Positions 24,798 through 32,596 of a stretch of 38,360 bases of DNA are shown piece after piece (the stretch's first letter is position 1; each line of letters opens with the position of its first letter). This stretch comes from Acidimicrobiaceae bacterium. Its GTDB lineage: Bacteria; Actinomycetota; Acidimicrobiia; Acidimicrobiales; Aldehydirespiratoraceae. A program made the translations under genes and the position numbers. The notes below the pieces were generated by a model. It was not told the origin of the DNA, searched no databases, and worked only from the letters and a program-made list of their open reading frames with translations. The stretch covers positions 1-38,360 of the forward strand of contig JAPOQG010000193.1 in the NCBI GenBank assembly GCA_026710865.1. Direction: 5' to 3'.

Positions 24798-27145
24798 TCC
24801 TTGTCCTCCTTTGAACCGGTGAGTCCCTTGGGCACGATGATGGTGATCCCTGCCCGGTCGGGTTTGGTGGCACTGGACTTGACCGGCGCCTTCTCAGCCT
24901 TGCCGCGCACGTAGTTGTTGGCGAGCACCGCCACCAGCAACAGGGCCCCGAGAACCAGGAACCGCCAGTCGCTGTTCCATTGGGCGAAGCCGATGCCCTG
25001 GGAGATCATCCCCCAGATCACCGCCCCGATCCCGGCGCCGAGGGCCGAGCCGTATCCGCCGGTCAGAAGGTTTCCGCCCACGACGGCGACGATGATGTAG
25101 CGGAACTCGTTGCCGTCGCCCACATCGGCCTGCACCGCGGTGAGCCGGAACGCGATCAGCATCCCGGTGATCCAGGCCGCCCCGGACACCATCATGAACA
25201 GCGTGGTCTTGGTACGGGCCGCGGGCACGCCCACCGAGCGGGCCGCCTCCTTGTTGCCCCCGACAGCCATGATCCAGCTGCCGAACTGCGTGCGCATCAG
25301 CAGCCAGGATCCGATGGCCGCGAAGACCACGAACGACAGCACGACCACGCCGAACTGCGTCTGGGGGCACCGCATCTCCCCGTCGCTGCCCACCGTGCAG
25401 ATCTTCTCGAGTTCGGCTCCGGTCACGAACAGCAGCCGGGTGGCGACGCTGAGCATGACCGCCCCTATTCCCACCGTCACCAGAGCCCGCCCGACGCCCT
25501 CGTCGCGGGTCAATAGCGTGAAGGCCGCGGTGACGACGGCGTACACGACGAATGCGGCGAGGCCACCCTTGGCAACCCCGGTGATGACCGCATAGAGGAT
25601 CGCGTCGCCGTCCGCCATCTCGAGGACGAAGAACACCACCGTGGCCACGACACCGACGGCGGCGCACAAGTGCATCCACCGGCCGAACTGGGGGGGCGGA
25701 GGCGCCGACCTGCGGGCCGCGCTCAGATGCCGGGCGACCGCGGACGCGGCCAGCACCAGCGCCACCAGCAGCAGCACTGTGAACAACTCGACCCGCAGCT
25801 TGCGTGAGGCGGATTCCGCCTGCACGAAGAACGCGAGGATCACGATCACCAAGGAGATGCCCAACGAGACGACGACCGACGGCCGCACTCTTCCGGCGGC
25901 ACTCCACAGCAGCGCGATCCCGATCAGGGCGAAGCTGCCGAAGAGGATGGCGCGGGCTGCCTGCACCGTCACCAGGAAGCTGATCGCCGGGACGGCCACC
26001 AGCACCGCCCCTATCGCCGGGTAGCCGGGGGTGACCCGGCCCAGCGCCGCCAGTACGGCCAGCACGCCTACCACGGCGATCCCGAGAGCGAACACGACCC
26101 TGCCGAACGAGCCGCCGAAGAAGCCCAACTGGGAGGAGTCCTCGGCGTTCAGGATGACGGCCAGGACTATGGCCACGCCCACTGCAGCCAGTCCGGCGAA
26201 CAGGTACTGCCACCATCCCGCCGAGCGGCCGTTGTCGGAGTGGTCGGGACGCTCGTAGCGAGCCCGGCACCAGCCGGCCACGGCCAGGATCACGCCAGCA
26301 GCGGTCAACGCTCCGAACATCTGGTTCGAAGCGCGGCCGTCCAGGCTTGTCAGAGCGACGAAGCCAACGAGCGCGGCTGCGACGCCCACGAGAGAAGCGA
26401 CGAAGCCCGCGATGTTGACGGCGCTACGCCGGGCGTAGGTGAGCTCGAACACACCGAACAGCAGGGCCGCGCTGCCGCAGATGAGCAGGCCGGCCCAGAT
26501 CTCGTCTCGGACCAGCCACAGACCGGACCATTCGCGAACGTCCCAGACGTGGCCGTTGCGGAGCCACTCCGCGCCGAAGATGCCGTTCCAGAAGTCGTAG
26601 CCCTCAGCCTCGTCGAGGCCCTCCACCAGCACCTTGTTGGTGAACAGCTTCGAGAAGCCCAGCTTGGCTCCTATCAGCATGAAGAAGGTCCCGAGAGTGA
26701 CGATGAAGCTGGGCAGCGACGTCTTCTCCACCAGCGTGCCGTTGAACCAGCCGATGGCCAGCGCGAACGCCAGTGACAGGGGAACCGCGACATGAAGGCC
26801 GAGTCCCGCGCCGTTTATGTCGTTGGCCAGCAGGATGGCGAAGATGGCGGTGGCGCCGGTCATGGCACCCGAGGAGAGGTCGAACTCCCCGCCGATCATC
26901 AGCAGCGCGACCGGCACGGCCATCAGGCCGAGATAAGCCGCGACGTCGAGGAAGTTGGCGGTGCCGCCTACTGTGCCGAAGGGTGCTGACACCAGCCAGA
27001 AGAGCACCCACACGCCCACAGCGCCGAGCAGGGCGCCGATCTCGGGGCGGGTCAGCAGCGTCTGTATCGGCCCCCGATGGGCCAGCCGCTCGTCACCGCC
27101 GGCATCGGCGGATTCGGTGGGCTTGTCGGTGGTGGTGTCGGCCAT
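24794..27145 (-). CDS. ABC transporter permease (CUT2/RbsC family) with a large central membrane insertion
   Basis: 783 aa, about twice the usual 320-400. The family's N-terminal half is at about 35-170 ([30 protein letters not shown]). Its C-terminal half is at about 600-750 ([39 protein letters not shown]). Between them, roughly 210-590, lie about ten extra hydrophobic segments with short basic or proline-rich links, continuous in one frame with no stop or frameshift. TTG 27157 is possible, but ATG 27145 has GGGGGA at a better distance. It forms the transmembrane path for the cyclitol captured by the upstream lipoprotein. What the insert does is unknown. Confidence 0.9.
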   Translation of the reverse strand: MADTTTDKPTESADAGGDERLAHRGPIQTLLTRPEIGALLGAVGVWVLFWLVSAPFGTVGGTANFLDVAAYLGLMAVPVALLMIGGEFDLSSGAMTGATAIFAILLANDINGAGLGLHVAVPLSLAFALAIGWFNGTLVEKTSLPSFIVTLGTFFMLIGAKLGFSKLFTNKVLVEGLDEAEGYDFWNGIFGAEWLRNGHVWDVREWSGLWLVRDEIWAGLLICGSAALLFGVFELTYARRSAVNIAGFVASLVGVAAALVGFVALTSLDGRASNQMFGALTAAGVILAVAGWCRARYERPDHSDNGRSAGWWQYLFAGLAAVGVAIVLAVILNAEDSSQLGFFGGSFGRVVFALGIAVVGVLAVLAALGRVTPGYPAIGAVLVAVPAISFLVTVQAARAILFGSFALIGIALLWSAAGRVRPSVVVSLGISLVIVILAFFVQAESASRKLRVELFTVLLLVALVLAASAVARHLSAARRSAPPPPQFGRWMHLCAAVGVVATVVFFVLEMADGDAILYAVITGVAKGGLAAFVVYAVVTAAFTLLTRDEGVGRALVTVGIGAVMLSVATRLLFVTGAELEKICTVGSDGEMRCPQTQFGVVVLSFVVFAAIGSWLLMRTQFGSWIMAVGGNKEAARSVGVPAARTKTTLFMMVSGAAWITGMLIAFRLTAVQADVGDGNEFRYIIVAVVGGNLLTGGYGSALGAGIGAVIWGMISQGIGFAQWNSDWRFLVLGALLLVAVLANNYVRGKAEKAPVKSSATKPDRAGITIIVPKGLTGSKEDKE

Positions 27146-27222
27146 GTGATCCCCCAATGGCTAGTCGACTTCAGCCGGCCACCCGACGAGAGCCGGGCCG
27201 ACCGGACGGATTGATGGTCCCA

Positions 27223-27264
27223 CCCAGCACCGGGGCCTGCCGCAGGGACAGGCCCCGTGCTGGG
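27223..27264 (-). terminator. Strong intergenic hairpin after the binding-protein gene
   Basis: CCCAGCAC plus GGGGCCTG pairs with CAGGCCCC plus GTGCTGGG to give a 16-bp stem with one bulged C and a 9-nt loop. It lies between the binding-protein stop and the permease start. There is no poly-T tract, so it more likely acts as a partial terminator or RNA stabiliser that keeps binding protein in excess over permease, a common arrangement. Confidence 0.7.
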
Positions 27265-27273
27265 GGAAATTAG

Positions 27274-27300
27274 CAGGGGGCGACGGGTGGCCGCCCCCTG
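27274..27300 (-). terminator. Second intergenic hairpin directly after the binding-protein gene
   Basis: CAGGGGGCG (27274-27282) pairs with CGCCCCCTG (27292-27300) around a 9-nt loop, 11 bp beyond the end of the binding-protein gene. Together with the larger hairpin next to it, it makes a tandem stem-loop barrier between the first two and the remaining genes of the transcript. Confidence 0.65.
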
Positions 27301-27311
27301 CTACGGACTGG

Positions 27312-28364
27312 CTAGCGAGTGCCCTGCGAGACCAGAGCCTTGACGACCGAGGCGTTCCCGGTGTCCACGAAGCCCGGACCGGTGAGGATGGGCAGACCGC
27401 CGCCGGCGGTGTTCTGGTTGGTGGCCTGCAGGTACATGAGGATCACCGGCAGGTACCCCTGCAGGTACTGCTGCTGGTCGACGGTGAAGGCCACGTCGCC
27501 GGCCTCGATGGCGTCGATGAGGTCGCCGGACAGGTCGAAGCCGCCGATGACCAGCTCGCGTCCGGCCTGCTCGCCCGCGGCCAGAGCCCGCAGAGGCAGG
27601 TTCGGCCCAACGCCGAGCACGCCGTCGATGGACGGATCGGCCTGCAGGATCGCCGCGATGCCGTTCTGCTGCTCGTCGGGGTTGGCGTCGAGACCGACGA
27701 ACTCGGAGGTCACCTCTCCGTTGAAGGTCTCGGCCAGACCGTCGCAGCGCTCCTCGAGCGCCACATTGGACTGCTCCTGGCGAGCGCACAGCACGTGGGT
27801 TGCACCCAGCGCGTTGAAGCGCTCACCGGCGCCGTTGCCGGCCACGACCTCGGTCTGACCGACGTGGGTGACGCCGCCGAGGTCCTTGTAGTTGTTCACG
27901 CCCGAGTTGAGGGTGTACAGCGGGATGCCGGCGGCCACGACGGAGGCGGCGGCGTCGCTGACGCCCGCGGGATCGGCCAGCGAGATGGCGATGCCCGAAG
28001 AGCCCGACGCGATGGCGGCCTCGATCTCCTGGGACTGAGCCAGAGCGTCGTTGTTGGAGCCGAAGTACACGACATCACAGCCGATGGCGGCCTCGGCGTC
28101 GTTCACGGCCACCTCGACGACGGACCAGAACACGCCGGAGTCGCCGTGGGTGATCACGTGGAAGGTGTGATCGCAGCCCTGGGTCTCGACGACCTCGTCG
28201 GCAGCGGCCGCGGTGGTGGCTGGGGCCTCGTCGTCGGCCGGGGCGGCGGGAGCCTCGTCGGCGGGCGCCGCCGGTGCCGGGGCGTCGCCTTCGTCGTCAC
28301 CGCAGGACGCGGCGATGAGCGTGATGGCCAGTACCGCTGCGAGCAGCTTCAATAGTCTTGACAT
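27312..28364 (-). CDS. Sugar/cyclitol ABC transporter substrate-binding lipoprotein
   Basis: 350 aa. A lipoprotein signal with lipobox IAAS-C (C21) is followed by an Ala/Pro/Asp-rich linker to about residue 55, then a type I periplasmic-binding fold (TFHVITHGDSGVFWSVVEVAVNDAEAAIG, IAISLADPAGVSDAAASVVAAGIPLYTLNSG, QQYLQGYLPVILMYLQ) of the RbsB/MocB group. It is anchored outside the membrane and delivers ligand to the permease. The expected ligand is an inositol or derivative, from context. ATG 28364 has GGAGGG overlapping the iolE stop, only 6 bp away. Confidence 0.92.
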   Translation of the reverse strand: MSRLLKLLAAVLAITLIAASCGDDEGDAPAPAAPADEAPAAPADDEAPATTAAAADEVVETQGCDHTFHVITHGDSGVFWSVVEVAVNDAEAAIGCDVVYFGSNNDALAQSQEIEAAIASGSSGIAISLADPAGVSDAAASVVAAGIPLYTLNSGVNNYKDLGGVTHVGQTEVVAGNGAGERFNALGATHVLCARQEQSNVALEERCDGLAETFNGEVTSEFVGLDANPDEQQNGIAAILQADPSIDGVLGVGPNLPLRALAAGEQAGRELVIGGFDLSGDLIDAIEAGDVAFTVDQQQYLQGYLPVILMYLQATNQNTAGGGLPILTGPGFVDTGNASVVKALVSQGTR

Positions 28365-28370
28365 GGTTGT

Positions 28371-29321
28371 TTATCCCTCCGGGAATCGGTGGTTGTTGTA
28401 GGTTGCTCCGCTGCCCGCTCCAGCGGGCACCAGACTTCGCAGGAAGTCCAGGCTCAGGTCGGCATTGCGCCTGAGCCCGGCGACTGCGGAGAGATCACCC
28501 TCCGCGATGGCGGCATCCTGCTCCAGGACGTACCACAGGTCTCGTCCTGATTCCTCGAGACGGGCAACGATCTCAGCGACCGCCACCCCTCCTCGACCCA
28601 GCGGCGGGAACAGGCCGCGCTGCACGGCCTGCATCAGCGACAGCTCGCCCGCCTTGAGGCGCGCCGCCAGCGAGGGCTCCAGGTCCTTGAGATGGACTAG
28701 GCCCACGCGCGGCGCGTAGTGATCCAGCAGTTCGACGACATCGGTGCCCCCGATGGTGATGTGCGCGGTGTCCAGCACCAGCGACACATCCGAGCCATCC
28801 AGAACCCTTCCCAGTTCGGCGTCGGTCTCGACCAGAGACCCGAAATGGGAGTGGAACACCTGCCGCAGCCCGTGCGAGGCGGCGATGTCGCCGATGTCGG
28901 CCAGCGAGGCGCACAGCACCGCCCACTCCGCGTCGCCCAGCGGCTCCAGACGCCAGTGGTCGGGGTGGCTGACCGCACAGGTGACGAAGAACTGGCCGCC
29001 GCCACCGGCTATCAGCCGGGCCCACCGGTGGGCGGCCTCCCGGGTGGCTGCGGCGCGACCGGGGTCGTGCAGAACGAGCGGCACGAAGCCGCCGAGGAGG
29101 CTCAGGTCGTTGCCGGCGAGCGTCCTGCGCAGGTCTGCGGGCTCCGTAGGCAAGTAGCCGAGAGAGCCGAGTTCGGTGTGGATGAAGCCGGCTGACCTCA
29201 TCTCGGCCAGCACGCGGTGGACGGGAAGCTGGTAGCCCCAGCCCGGCACCTCGCACACGCCCCAGCTGATGGGCGCGGTGGCGACGCGGTCGAGCAGCGC
29301 TGCTCGCGTCGCGGTCGTCAT
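28371..29321 (-). CDS. iolE: Inosose (2-keto-myo-inositol) dehydratase
   Basis: 316-aa xylose-isomerase-like TIM barrel that dehydrates 2-keto-myo-inositol to the trihydroxycyclohexanedione used by IolD. The N-terminal APISWGVCEVPGWG is the IolE hallmark. Metal-site residues appear in HTELGSLGYLP, VFHSHFGSLVET, LDTAHITIGG, LVHLKD and YVLEQD. It is the first gene of the leftward cluster and lies behind the LacI-operated promoter. ATG 29321 overlaps the stop of a 19-codon leader ORF. Confidence 0.93.
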   Translation of the reverse strand: MTTATRAALLDRVATAPISWGVCEVPGWGYQLPVHRVLAEMRSAGFIHTELGSLGYLPTEPADLRRTLAGNDLSLLGGFVPLVLHDPGRAAATREAAHRWARLIAGGGGQFFVTCAVSHPDHWRLEPLGDAEWAVLCASLADIGDIAASHGLRQVFHSHFGSLVETDAELGRVLDGSDVSLVLDTAHITIGGTDVVELLDHYAPRVGLVHLKDLEPSLAARLKAGELSLMQAVQRGLFPPLGRGGVAVAEIVARLEESGRDLWYVLEQDAAIAEGDLSAVAGLRRNADLSLDFLRSLVPAGAGSGATYNNHRFPEG

Positions 29322-29377
29322 GGGCCGCTGACCGCCGAGCCCCTCAGGCGTTCAGGCCCGCCCTGTCTCGCAGGCAT
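29318..29377 (-). other. 19-codon leader ORF upstream of iolE
   Basis: Within the roughly 120-nt iolE leader, ATG 29377 has a strong GAGGGGG just upstream. The 19-codon frame ends in a TGA that overlaps the iolE ATG (ATGA). iolE itself has no good Shine-Dalgarno sequence immediately upstream, so coupling from this leader ORF would explain its translation. The peptide is rich in Gly/Arg/Pro with no repeated regulatory codons, so classical attenuation is not suggested. Confidence 0.5.
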
Positions 29378-29433
29378 GTTCCCCCTCGATGTCCTCCTGG
29401 TTCCGCCACGCTGAATCCCCTGCGCCGTATTGG

Positions 29434-29449
29434 ATTAGAGCGCTCTAAT
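29434..29449. promoter_or_regulatory. LacI-family operator
   Basis: ATTAGAGCGCTCTAAT is a perfect 16-bp palindrome with the GAGCGCTC core typical of actinobacterial LacI-family operators. It lies immediately downstream of the predicted -10 box of the leftward promoter, over the likely transcription start. Bound repressor would block the iol cluster. It lies 50 bp upstream of the divergent LacI gene and is its obvious target. Confidence 0.88.
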
Positions 29450-29478
29450 GATCTAGCGTCCCGGCTGTGTTCTGTCAA
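29450..29478 (-). promoter_or_regulatory. Promoter of the iol cluster
   Basis: On the minus strand, TTGACA (29478-29473) and TAGATC (29455-29450) are separated by exactly 17 bp. The -35 box is perfect and the -10 matches TATAAT at 3 of 6 positions, as is common for a regulated promoter. An inverted repeat CCCGGCT/AGCCGGG (29460-29466 and 29478-29484) surrounds the -35 region and may be a secondary site. A rightward promoter for the regulator gene is not obvious. Confidence 0.7.
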
Positions 29479-29498
29479 GCCGGGCGGCGGTGACCGGC

Positions 29499-30524
29499 AT
29501 GAACCGCCCCACCATGGAGGACGTGGCGGAGCGGGCGAGCGTCTCGCGCGCCCTGGTGTCACTGGTGATGAACGACTCGCCGCAGGTGTCGGACCAGAAG
29601 CGGCGAGCGGTGTTGCGCGCTGCCCGCGAACTGGGCTACCGGCCCAACCTGATGGCCCGCATCCTCGCCCAGCAGCGCACCCACACGATCGGCGTGCTCG
29701 TAGACGATCTCCGGAACCCGTTCTTCGGCGAGGTCGTCGACGGGATAGAGGCCGAGGCGGCCGAGCACGGCTTCCGGGTGCTCATCCTCAACGGCCACCG
29801 GGATGCCCGGCGCGAGGTCGAGGCGGTCGAGACCTTCCTGCAGCTGCGCGTGGAGGGGATGGCCCTGGTCGGCGCCCGCCTCGACGACAGCGACACGGCA
29901 CGGGTCGGAATGGCTGCGCCCTGCGTGATGGTGGCCGGCGGTTCGGTCCGCTCCGGGGTCGACACCGTCGGCACCGACGACCGACGGGGGGCGGAGCTGG
30001 CGGTGGAGCACCTGGCCGCTCTGGGCCATACCCGCATCGTCCATATGGACGGCGGGACCAACGTGTCGGCCGCGGAGCGCCGTTCGGGCTACGAGTCGGG
30101 TATGCGGTCCGCCGGTCTCGGCGATCTCGTCGACATCCGACCCGCAGGCGACGATGAGACCGATGCGCTGGGAGTCATCGACGAGCTGCTGGCTGATGAC
30201 GATCCCCCCACTGCCATATTCGCCTTCAACGACCTGCTCGCCGCCGGGGCGCTCAACCGCCTCGCCGACGCCGGCATGACCGTCCCCGGCGACGTGTCGC
30301 TCGTCGGCTTCGACAACACCTTCATCTCCGCACTGCGCCACCTGTCGCTCACCACCGTCAACCAGCCGACACTGGCCATGGGGCGTCTCGTGATGGCCAC
30401 GCTGCTCCAGCGTGTGTCCGACGGCTCGGGCGGGCCAATCCGCCACACCCTTCAACCCGAGTTGGTCGTTCGCTCCACTACGGGGCCGCCCCGCGACGGG
30501 GCGGTACTGTCACCGGCACCATGA
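29499..30524 (+). CDS. LacI-family transcriptional regulator, probable repressor of the iol cluster
   Basis: 341 aa. The N-terminal helix-turn-helix (RPTMEDVAERASVSRALVSLVMN) and hinge helix (NLMARILAQQRTHTIGVLV) are followed by a periplasmic-binding-protein-like effector domain (DLRNPFFGEVVDGIEAEAAEHG, FAFNDLLAAGALNRL, VSLVGFDNTFISAL). It is divergent from iolE with a perfect palindrome between them, so an inositol-derived inducer is likely. ATG 29499 gives the usual short N-terminus; GTG 29490 is possible. The stop overlaps a short ATG frame leading into the next gene's leader. Confidence 0.92.
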   Translation: MNRPTMEDVAERASVSRALVSLVMNDSPQVSDQKRRAVLRAARELGYRPNLMARILAQQRTHTIGVLVDDLRNPFFGEVVDGIEAEAAEHGFRVLILNGHRDARREVEAVETFLQLRVEGMALVGARLDDSDTARVGMAAPCVMVAGGSVRSGVDTVGTDDRRGAELAVEHLAALGHTRIVHMDGGTNVSAAERRSGYESGMRSAGLGDLVDIRPAGDDETDALGVIDELLADDDPPTAIFAFNDLLAAGALNRLADAGMTVPGDVSLVGFDNTFISALRHLSLTTVNQPTLAMGRLVMATLLQRVSDGSGGPIRHTLQPELVVRSTTGPPRDGAVLSPAP

Positions 30525-30540
30525 CCAAGAGGCCGAGACG

Positions 30541-31146
30541 ATGCTCGACCACGTCTTCACCGACGCCATAGGCGCCCTGAGGGACGCGTTCGAGGACGCT
30601 CTGCTGGAGCGGCAGGCGGGTGAGGAGCGGTTCCAGACCGACGTGCTGGCTGGCGACGTCTCGTGGGAGAACTCCTACGCCCTCCCCGGCGAGGGGCAGC
30701 CGCCCCGGGTGTGTGCCGATGTCAGCTGCGTGTGGCCCACCTGGTCGCAGGCGGCCTACCTGAGCTGGTACGCGGGCGAGGGCTACGCCGAGCCGCCCCG
30801 CATCGAGATCAAGATCCTGCTGCGGGCCCAGTGCCTGGCCGGCGCGCCCGAGCCGGTCATGGTCCTGGATGTGCTTCCCGCCGCCAGCCCCGACATCGGC
30901 AGCGAGTCCCTGCAGCGGGGAGGACCCCGGGTGGAGGCGCTGTACACCGAGGATCTCGACGACGCCGACGCCACCGAGTACGCCATCGATGTGAGCTACG
31001 AGGGCGCCTACGAGCTCGACGAGGCCGGCCTGTCCGACGGCGCGGAACTCGACAAGCACTTCACCGCGCTGGGCAGCTGGATCGCCTCGATGCTGGTGCG
31101 CCTCGGCGACCTGGAGCTGGGCTACCGGCCGGTCCTGGAGGATTGA
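30541..31146 (+). CDS. Acidic protein of unknown function (201 aa)
   Basis: I do not recognise a family. The protein is strongly acidic (many Asp/Glu in the C-terminal half, such as TEDLDDADATEYAIDVSYEGAYELDE), has no membrane segment or signal peptide, and contains a tryptophan/aromatic-rich centre (VCADVSCVWPTWSQAAYLSWYAGEGY). ATG 30541 lies 17 bp after the LacI stop, so it may be cotranscribed with the regulator. Codon use matches its neighbours. It could be a cytosolic scaffold or a small ligand-binding domain, but nothing supports a function. Confidence 0.75.
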   Translation: MLDHVFTDAIGALRDAFEDALLERQAGEERFQTDVLAGDVSWENSYALPGEGQPPRVCADVSCVWPTWSQAAYLSWYAGEGYAEPPRIEIKILLRAQCLAGAPEPVMVLDVLPAASPDIGSESLQRGGPRVEALYTEDLDDADATEYAIDVSYEGAYELDEAGLSDGAELDKHFTALGSWIASMLVRLGDLELGYRPVLED

Positions 31147-31262
31147 CCGCGCCGGCCGCGGCACCGGCTCACAGGCCCCGCCGCACCTCGGGCAGGTCCT
31201 CGTGGGAGGGCGGGCGTCCCTCGGACTGGGCCGTGAACGACTCGGCGAGGTCCTGGGGGTGC

Positions 31263-31296
31263 GCCGTGCGGTCGGATCGGCCGTGCGGTCGGATCG
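31263..31296. repeat. Perfect 17-bp tandem duplication after the TetR gene
   Basis: GCCGTGCGGTCGGATCG occurs twice, head to tail (31263-31279 and 31280-31296), in the spacer between two convergent genes. Next to it, the minus-strand frame 31169-31300, in the same frame as the TetR gene and directly after its stop, reads like coding sequence (DLAESFTAQSEGRPP, ending LPEVRRGL). The 17-bp step would shift any frame crossing it. Confidence 0.85.
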
Positions 31297-31300
31297 AGGG

Positions 31301-32008
31301 TCACTCCCCGGCGGGGGAGCCGGTTGCGGGGGCCGCCGGGCCCACGGCTGCCACCAGACGGGCGATCAGGGCATCCCAGTCCGCTCTGGGGACGTTCATG
31401 TCGGATGCGGACGCGACCAGGTGCATCCCCAGCCGCAGGGACTGGAAGAACGCGACGATGGAGCGGGAGCTCAGATGCGGGTCGACGGACCCCTCGTCCT
31501 GGCCGCTGATCACGATCTCGTCGAGACGCTCGGCATCCTGCTCGATCGATCGGGCGACCGCGGCGCGGAAGTCGCCGTCGCGCCGGGCGCTTACGAAGGC
31601 CTCGAGCATCACGTCGCGGGACTTGGCGTCGTGGACGTCCATGAGACTGGCGCCCAGCGAGGCCAGGGTCTCGGGAGCGTGAGACTGCGATGAGCCCACT
31701 GACGGATCCATGAACTGCGCGGAGACGTGGCCGACCGCGTCGACGAGCAGGGCGCGCTTGCCGGGCCAGCGGGCGTAGATGGCGCCGGTGGTGAGTCCGG
31801 CCCGGCGGGCGATCTCAGCGACGCGGGCAGCCTCGAACCCGTGCTCCGCGAACACCTCGACGGCGGCATCGAGCAGGCTCGTCGTCACGGCCTGCGGCCG
31901 GTCGACGCTCGCCGCAGGGCCTTCGCAATCCGAATCGACGTCAACGATGGCTAGAGGATCGGTCTCCGTTTCATCCATGCCTTCACCACCCATACCTTCA
32001 CTACCCAT
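31301..32008 (-). CDS. TetR-family transcriptional regulator
   Basis: 235 aa from ATG 32008. After a disordered N-terminus, the TetR DNA-binding domain is at about 40-85: SLLDAAVEVFAEHGFEAARVAEIARRAGLTTGAIYARWPGKRALLVDAV. The ligand-binding half has no recognisable specificity. The first codons contain an imperfect 15-bp tandem repeat (MGSEG-MGGEG-MDE), giving three in-frame ATGs (32008, 31993, 31978), so the true start is uncertain. A palindrome in the promoter region suggests autorepression. Probable targets are itself and possibly the adjacent SRPBCC/kinase/ABC genes on the same strand. Confidence 0.88.
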   Translation of the reverse strand: MGSEGMGGEGMDETETDPLAIVDVDSDCEGPAASVDRPQAVTTSLLDAAVEVFAEHGFEAARVAEIARRAGLTTGAIYARWPGKRALLVDAVGHVSAQFMDPSVGSSQSHAPETLASLGASLMDVHDAKSRDVMLEAFVSARRDGDFRAAVARSIEQDAERLDEIVISGQDEGSVDPHLSSRSIVAFFQSLRLGMHLVASASDMNVPRADWDALIARLVAAVGPAAPATGSPAGE

Positions 32009-32026
32009 GGCTGCATCAGGTTTGAT

Positions 32027-32039
32027 AATAACCGTTATT
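32027..32039. promoter_or_regulatory. Candidate TetR operator
   Basis: AATAACCGTTATT is a perfect palindrome about a central base, in an unusually AT-rich island just upstream of the TetR start. Location and symmetry fit an autoregulatory operator over the TetR promoter. Confidence 0.6.
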
Positions 32040-32144
32040 GTATGGGTTATCCTTGAATAGCTCAGAATCATATTAGGTCGTTTCAACGAAACCACCGCTC
32101 CGGGCGCTCCAGCCCGGACAAGGGCACCCGGCGGTCGCCGGAGA

Positions 32145-32588
32145 TCAGAACCGGGCGGCGAAGCGACGGAGATTGCGAGCCCACACCGCTCTGAGGACCG
32201 GACGGGCCGCGGCCGCACCGAGCGGCCCTCCCATCCACCACCGGAGCCGCAGCGTCTCGGTCCACTCGAAGCGGGTGTGCGGCTCCCCGTGCGGTCCCGG
32301 GCACGGAGCGAGCCGGAACCGGCCGGTGCCCGAGACCGTCCCCCGGTGGCGGATCCCCATGACCTCGCCCTCGCGCCACTCGGTCACCTCCATGCGGTCG
32401 ATGAGACGGACGGGGCCGATCCTGGTGACGCACTCGAAGCGAACCCCGACGCCCTCGGCGTCCTCGGTGAGGAAGCGGATCGACTCGGCGTCGCTCATCC
32501 AGTCGACATGGCGGCCGATGTGGCGCAGATCCTCCCACACCGCCGCGGGAGCGGCCGGCACCACCGTCGAGACCCGGATCGTGAACAC
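32145..32588 (-). CDS. SRPBCC-fold (START/polyketide-cyclase-like) protein
   Basis: 147 aa. The pattern VSTVVPAAPAAVWEDLRHIGRHVDWMSDAESIRFL, then strands GVRFECVTRIGPVRLIDRMEVTEWREGEVMGIRHRG, then a C-terminal helix (WMGGPLGAAAARPVLRAVWARNLRRFAARF), is the SRPBCC helix-grip fold that binds hydrophobic ligands in a cavity. The precise ligand is unknown. GTG 32588 follows the kinase stop by 8 bp, so the two are probably cotranslated. The same frame stays open far upstream, but that is a shadow of the kinase and ABC genes. Confidence 0.78.
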   Translation of the reverse strand: MFTIRVSTVVPAAPAAVWEDLRHIGRHVDWMSDAESIRFLTEDAEGVGVRFECVTRIGPVRLIDRMEVTEWREGEVMGIRHRGTVSGTGRFRLAPCPGPHGEPHTRFEWTETLRLRWWMGGPLGAAAARPVLRAVWARNLRRFAARF

Positions 32589-32596
32589 TTCGGCCT

